Origin: Jiangella sp. DSM 45060
Lineage (GTDB): Bacteria > Actinomycetota > Actinomycetes > Jiangellales > Jiangellaceae
Length of the DNA stretch: 64,000 nt
Direction of reading: 5' to 3'
Assembly (NCBI RefSeq): GCF_900105175.1
Contig: NZ_LT629771.1
Location: 2,914,001 to 2,978,000, forward strand
Of this stretch, positions 63,164 to 64,000 are shown one piece after another; position 1 is the first letter of the stretch, and each line of letters starts with the position of its first letter. Both the position numbers and the translations under genes were made by a program. The notes beneath the pieces were generated by a model that worked only from the letters and a program-made list of their open reading frames with translations, was not told where the DNA came from and did not search any database.

Positions 63164-64000
63164 CGGGTGCCCCCGAGGTCCAGCACGAACCGGGGCTCGG
63201 AGCGCTCCAGCTCGTCGATCCGCAGCCGCGGCCCCAGCCCGGGCACGTCGTCGACCCGCCAGACGCCGTCGGTCACCTGCGGCGGATTCTCCACGTAGCG
63301 CTCCCAGTACGGCGCCTGCTCCGGCGTGATCATCGACTCGCTGAGCAGGAAGTTCGGCAGGGTCGCGGAGAGTTGCCAGGTGGCGGCGCTCTGCAGCGGC
63401 CCGAACGGGTTGTGGAACGCGACCGAGATTCCGTGCGCCTCGGCGAGGGTGGCGATCTTCTTCGCCGGCGTCAGGCCGCCGCAGATGCCGACGTCGGGCT
63501 GCGCGACGGCGACCGCGTGCTGCTCGATGAACGGCGCGCTGGCCAGGTGGTTGCCCCAGCGCTCGCCGGCCGCGATCGGCGTGCTGACCCGGCTGGACAC
63601 CTCGCGCAGCCAGTCCGGGCGCTCGTACGGCACCGGCTCCTCGATGAAGGTGAGGTCGTACGGCGCCAGCGCCTCGGCCAGCCTGATCGCGTTCGGCACG
63701 TTGAGTCGGCCGTGGCAGTCGACCATGAGGTGGACCTCCGGCCCGGCTGCCTCGCGGGCGGCGGCGAAGTACTCGGCGATGTGACCGAAGATCCACGGCG
63801 GAAGCAGCTCGGTCTCCGTCTGGCGCGGCGGGACCAACTGGACCCGTTCGTGCCGGACGCTGGTGACCTTCTCGTAGAACCCGGGCAGCGTCGTCTTGAT
63901 CGCGGTGAACCCGGCGGCGACCCGCGCGCGGACCGTCTCGGCCAGCGCCTCGGGCGACTCGCCGGCGCGGGCGTGCGTGTAGACGCGCACCTCGTCACGG
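63160..64000 (-). CDS. Enolase-superfamily dehydratase/racemase (5' truncated by the window)
   Basis: The frame is open to base 64000; 280 residues of the C-terminal barrel are visible. Lys in TAIKTTLPG, metal ligands in HLMVDCHGRLN, FIEEPV and AAGERW, and His in FHNPFGP fit the mandelate racemase/galactonate dehydratase subgroup. The N-terminal capping domain is missing. Likely acts on a sugar acid. First of a coupled pair with the deacylase. Confidence 0.88.
   Translation of the reverse strand, partial: RDEVRVYTHARAGESPEALAETVRARVAAGFTAIKTTLPGFYEKVTSVRHERVQLVPPRQTETELLPPWIFGHIAEYFAAAREAAGPEVHLMVDCHGRLNVPNAIRLAEALAPYDLTFIEEPVPYERPDWLREVSSRVSTPIAAGERWGNHLASAPFIEQHAVAVAQPDVGICGGLTPAKKIATLAEAHGISVAFHNPFGPLQSAATWQLSATLPNFLLSESMITPEQAPYWERYVENPPQVTDGVWRVDDVPGLGPRLRIDELERSEPRFVLDLGGTR

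Overview
The window is a gene-dense, very GC-rich stretch (about 72% GC by eye) of an actinomycetote chromosome. The evidence is the amtB-glnB-glnD order, thrS followed by a HIT gene, a DevR/DevS pair with recognisable DevR boxes, many GTG starts, and at least nine genes whose TANNNT -10 box ends 6-7 nt before the start codon (probable leaderless mRNAs). The species cannot be fixed; a soil member of the Jiangellales/Propionibacteriales type would fit. I saw no rRNA, tRNA, integrase, transposase or CRISPR array.

Layout. 1-12.9 kb is core-like: the 3' part of an EF-G2 gene, an S10 peptidase, a Tat-exported metallo-hydrolase beside a divergent ArsR-type regulator, HIT-thrS, an ATP-grasp ligase and the nitrogen operon amtB-glnB-glnD. 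13.1-19.7 kb is a LacI-controlled sugar ABC transporter with a family 3 glycosidase. 19.6-22.3 kb holds a MerR operon with a textbook long-spacer promoter, a very large hairpin and an MFS exporter. 22.3-28.2 kb is a dormancy-type redox module: a flavin split-barrel protein, DevR, a CtpE-like P-type ATPase and a GAF-GAF haem kinase, with DevR boxes before both the devR and devS sides.

28.5-48.7 kb is the most interesting part. Two SulP transporters, an arylsulfatase, its formylglycine-generating enzyme, a GAP/Sap-type lipid-export protein, two DUF1269 proteins, two DUF6325 genes each followed by a small SHOCT-like gene, small membrane proteins and a MalT/LAL-type LuxR regulator are linked by eight copies of one palindrome, TCACCC-N5-GGGTGA. 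The copies all lie just upstream of transcription units, including the unit of the LAL regulator itself. I read this as an undescribed regulon for sulfate/sulfate-ester metabolism and envelope stress. The divergent gap between the first sulP and the GAP gene is almost 1 kb of C-rich repeats with a 33-bp tandem array.

48.7-53.2 kb carries metal and arsenic functions: a SnoaL-NmrA pair behind a SoxR/MerR-type operator, a CDF transporter with a CmtR-like sensor, an ArsO-like flavoprotein, and divergently an ArsR-ArsN fusion with twin operators. 53.2-53.8 kb is gene-free and holds three copies of an 80-bp palindromic element; a related core lies inside the coding sequence of glnD. 53.8-64 kb is accessory metabolism: aldo/keto reductase, MBL hydrolase, alpha/beta hydrolase, a GlxA-type regulator, a small secreted protein, an NYN-LOTUS RNase-like protein, a serine hydrolase, an MFS exporter, an N-acyl-D-amino-acid deacylase and the truncated gene of an enolase-superfamily dehydratase.
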